Assembly: GCA_020639215.1 (NCBI GenBank)
Contig: JACKHA010000025.1
Location: forward strand, 1-8,060
DNA length: 8,060 nucleotides
From: Phycisphaeraceae bacterium
GTDB lineage: Bacteria; Planctomycetota; Phycisphaerae; Phycisphaerales; UBA1924
Direction of reading: 5' to 3'
Position numbers and translations under genes: made by a program. Under the pieces are notes generated by a model, which had not been told where the DNA came from, made no database searches, and was given only the letters and a program-made list of their open reading frames with translations. Below are positions 6,131 through 8,060 of the stretch, in pieces. The stretch's first letter is position 1. Each line of letters opens with the position of its first letter.

Positions 6131-6967
6131 ATGACCCGCAACCCCACCAACCCCTCCCCCCTCATCGTCAAACTCGGCGGCGACGCCATCGACGCGCCCA
6201 CGCTGCCCAACCTCTGCACCGCCTTGGCCGAACTCCACGCCGCACTCCCCGCCGGCATCGTCATCGTCCACGGCGGCGGCAAGGCCGTCGATCGCCAGCT
6301 CGACCGCCTCGCCCTCACCTCCGAGCGCCGCGACGGCCTCCGCATCACGCCCCCCCCCCTCATGGAGCAGGTCACCGCCATCCTCGCCGGCGTCATCAAC
6401 ACCACCCTCGTCGGCGCCCTCACCGCCCAGGGCGTCCCCGCCGTCGGCCTCACGCTCGGCGACGGCCTGCTCTCCGTCTGCGAGCCCCTCGCCCTGGACT
6501 TCGACCCCGGACGCGTCGGCGACGTCGCCCGCGGCGACCCGCTCCTGCTCACCACCCTCCTCGACGCCGCCTTCCTGCCCGTCCTCTCCTGCGTCGGGCT
6601 CGACGCCGCCGGCCAGACCCTCAACGTCAACGCCGACCACGCCGCCCGCTCCATCGCACGCCTCACCAACGCCTCCGGCCTGCTCCTGCTCACCGACGCA
6701 AAGGGCATCCTCGGCCCCGACCAGCAGCCCATCGCCCAGATCACCCGCCCCGCCATCGAGGACCTGATCGCCTCGGGCGTCATCACCGCCGGCATGATCC
6801 CCAAGGCCCGCGCCGCCGCCGACGCCGCCGATGCCGCGGGCGTGCCCGCCACAATCGCCTCCTGGAAGGCCCCGGCCGACCTGCTCGCCCTCATCCACAA
6901 CCAACCCCTCGGCACCCGCGTCCTGCCGAGCGTTCCCGCCGAGCCCGCAACCGCGCGACGACGATGA
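6131..6967 (+). CDS. argB: N-acetylglutamate kinase
   Basis: ArgB phosphorylates N-acetylglutamate with ATP, the second step of arginine synthesis, making the substrate of ArgC. From the ATG at 6131 the protein has 278 residues. It shows the amino-acid kinase fold: LIVKLGGD (K14, G16, G17), VHGGGKAVD (47-51 for HGGGK), LGDG, NVNADHAA, LLLTDAKGIL (D189, K191) and GMIPKA (K225). The sequence follows the short E. coli type and lacks the N-terminal helix of arginine-inhibited enzymes, so feedback inhibition by arginine may be absent; control would then rest on ArgR. In-frame ATGs at 6053 and 6068 would add 26 or 21 Ser/Pro/Leu-rich residues from repeat DNA, which I judge unlikely. No Shine-Dalgarno site precedes any of them. 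A run of ten C (6350-6359) encodes P74-P76 and spills into L77. The C-terminal tail is Ala/Arg-rich. Confidence 0.95.
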   Translation: MTRNPTNPSPLIVKLGGDAIDAPTLPNLCTALAELHAALPAGIVIVHGGGKAVDRQLDRLALTSERRDGLRITPPPLMEQVTAILAGVINTTLVGALTAQGVPAVGLTLGDGLLSVCEPLALDFDPGRVGDVARGDPLLLTTLLDAAFLPVLSCVGLDAAGQTLNVNADHAARSIARLTNASGLLLLTDAKGILGPDQQPIAQITRPAIEDLIASGVITAGMIPKARAAADAADAAGVPATIASWKAPADLLALIHNQPLGTRVLPSVPAEPATARRR

Positions 6968-6980
6968 ACGCGACTCACCG

Positions 6981-7002
6981 CAGAGCCACAGAGACCACAA
7001 AG
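6981..7002 (+). repeat. CACAGAGACACA-type intergenic element, copy 2
   Basis: The core CACAGAGACCACA (6987-6999) differs from the copy in the argC-argB spacer by one inserted C. It is preceded by a CGCAGAGC unit, so the element itself looks like decayed tandem copies of a CACAGAG-type word. Same orientation and same position relative to the downstream octamer array as copy 1. Confidence 0.5.
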
Positions 7003-7028
7003 AAACCCAACGTCCCCTCTCCCCAACC

Positions 7029-7060
7029 CTGTCTCGCTGTCTCGCCCAATCGCTGTCTCG
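7029..7060 (+). repeat. Octamer array CTGTCTCG in the argB-argF spacer
   Basis: Four consecutive 8-nt units: exact CTGTCTCG at 7029, 7037 and 7053, with a degenerate CCCAATCG at 7045-7052. CTTCCCC follows at 7061, just as after the array upstream of argB. The array ends 20 nt before the argF ATG. Confidence 0.75.
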
Positions 7061-7080
7061 CTTCCCCCCACGAGCCCCCC

Positions 7081-8046
7081 ATGGCAAACCTCCACACCGC
7101 CATCACCGGCCTCCACGCCGCACCCGCCGACCTGCTCACCCTCGCCGAAATGGACGGCGAGCACCTCCGCGCCCTCTTCGCCCTCACCGCCCGCCTCAAG
7201 GCCGACGTCACGCCCTACCGGAACGCCCTCGACGCCAAGTCGATCGTCATGCTCTTCGAGAAGCCCAGCCTCCGCACCCGACTCTCCTTCGAGGTCGGCA
7301 TCGCCAAGCTCGGCGGGCACCCCATCTACTTCGACCACGCCGCCAGCCCCATCGGCCAGCGAGAGTCCGTCAAGGACTACGCCAGGAACCTCGAGCGCTG
7401 GGTCGATTGCATCATCGCCCGCGTCAAGCACCACGCCGTGCTCCAGGAGATGGCCGCCCACTCGTCCGTCCCGGTCATCAACGCCCTGTCCGACCTGGCC
7501 CACCCATGCCAGGCCCTGGCCGACTTCTTCACACTCCAGGAACGCCTCGGCACGCTCGAGGGCAAGAAACTCGCCTACATCGGCGACGGCAACAACGTCT
7601 GCCATTCGCTCATCATGGCCGCCGCCAAGCTCGGCGTCTCCATCACCGTCGTCGCCGCCAAGGGCTTCGAGCCCCAGTTCAGCGTTCTCCAGGAGGCCAC
7701 CCGCTGCATCAGCGCCGACGCGAAGATCCGCGTCACCTCCGACCCCGCCCACATCGCCGGGCACGACGCGGTCTACACCGACGTCTGGGTCTCCATGGGC
7801 CAGGACGCCCAGACCGAGGCCCGCAACGCCTTTTTCGAGGACTACCAGGTCAACGACGCCATGATGGCCCGCGCCGGCTCGAACGCCCTGTTCATGCACT
7901 GCCTCCCCGCCAAACGCGGCCAGGAGGTCACCGACAGCGTCATCGACTCGCCCAACTCCGTCGTCTACGACCAGGCCGAGAACCGCATGCACGTCCAGAA
8001 CGCCCTGCTCCTGCACATGCTCGCCGGCGTCGAACTCGAATCGTGA
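7081..8046 (+). CDS. argF: Ornithine carbamoyltransferase
   Basis: ArgF joins carbamoyl phosphate to ornithine, giving citrulline, the sixth step of arginine synthesis. The product has 321 residues, slightly above the usual 305-315. The carbamoyl-phosphate site is seen as FEKPSLRTRLSFE (S63, R65, T66, R67) and HPCQALADF (H141 to Q144). The ornithine side shows DVWVSMGQ (D234, S238, M239, G240), the SMG loop that marks ornithine rather than aspartate transcarbamoylases, and MHCLPAKRG (H273, C274, L275, P276, R279). I chose the ATG at 7081 because the conserved part, DLLTLAEMDGEHLRAL, begins about 16 residues later. An in-frame ATG at 6964 overlaps the argB stop (ATGA), but would add 39 residues translated from repeat DNA. 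No Shine-Dalgarno site is evident at either. It is probably co-transcribed with argB. N-acetyl- or N-succinylornithine as substrate is possible but less likely given the SMG loop. Confidence 0.95.
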   Translation: MANLHTAITGLHAAPADLLTLAEMDGEHLRALFALTARLKADVTPYRNALDAKSIVMLFEKPSLRTRLSFEVGIAKLGGHPIYFDHAASPIGQRESVKDYARNLERWVDCIIARVKHHAVLQEMAAHSSVPVINALSDLAHPCQALADFFTLQERLGTLEGKKLAYIGDGNNVCHSLIMAAAKLGVSITVVAAKGFEPQFSVLQEATRCISADAKIRVTSDPAHIAGHDAVYTDVWVSMGQDAQTEARNAFFEDYQVNDAMMARAGSNALFMHCLPAKRGQEVTDSVIDSPNSVVYDQAENRMHVQNALLLHMLAGVELES

Positions 8047-8060
8047 CCCCCGCGCCCCTC

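Noticed and set aside
6124..8016. A 630-codon open frame on the minus strand across argB and argF
   Set aside because: Low-complexity Gly/Val/Ala/Glu product, entirely antisense to two certain genes, with no ribosome site or recognisable fold.

Overview
The window comes from a GC-rich bacterium: most codons end in C or G, and long open frames run antisense to nearly every real gene. Secreted M1 peptidases, CACAGAGACACA-type intergenic repeats and CU-rich spacers suggest a planctomycete of the Phycisphaerae kind. That placement is an inference from style and gene set; no marker gene is present to prove it. Base and codon use look even across the window, and I see no transposase, tRNA, rRNA or CRISPR array.

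Left block (1-3752, + strand): two M1-family zinc aminopeptidase genes in tandem. The first enters from outside the window and ends soon after its catalytic and beta domains. The second is complete, with a signal peptide, a full zinc site and a C-terminal helical-repeat region that the first lacks.

Middle (3844-4332, - strand): nrdR, the regulator of ribonucleotide reductase genes, converging on the second peptidase gene. Its start is a GTG with a clear Shine-Dalgarno site, not the upstream ATG.

Right block (4442-8046, + strand): an arginine biosynthesis operon, argR-argC-argB-argF, read away from nrdR. The 109-bp nrdR/argR gap holds the window's one conspicuous AT-rich patch. It contains a near-consensus promoter (TTGACT, 17 nt, TATATT) whose expected start point falls on or next to the argR ATG, so the transcript is probably leaderless. 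Dyad sequences overlap the -35 element and fill the spacer, as expected for an operator. ArgR would sense arginine and repress its own operon. ArgC (N-acetyl-glutamyl-phosphate reductase), ArgB (N-acetylglutamate kinase) and ArgF (ornithine carbamoyltransferase) supply three steps towards citrulline. argJ and argD are not in the visible part of the cluster.

The most unusual sequence is in the two spacers inside the operon (5980-6130 and 6968-7080). Each holds a CACAGAGA-type element, then a short octamer array laid out as unit, unit, degenerate unit, unit, then CTTCCCC. The octamer differs between the two spacers. Neither downstream gene has a recognisable Shine-Dalgarno site.
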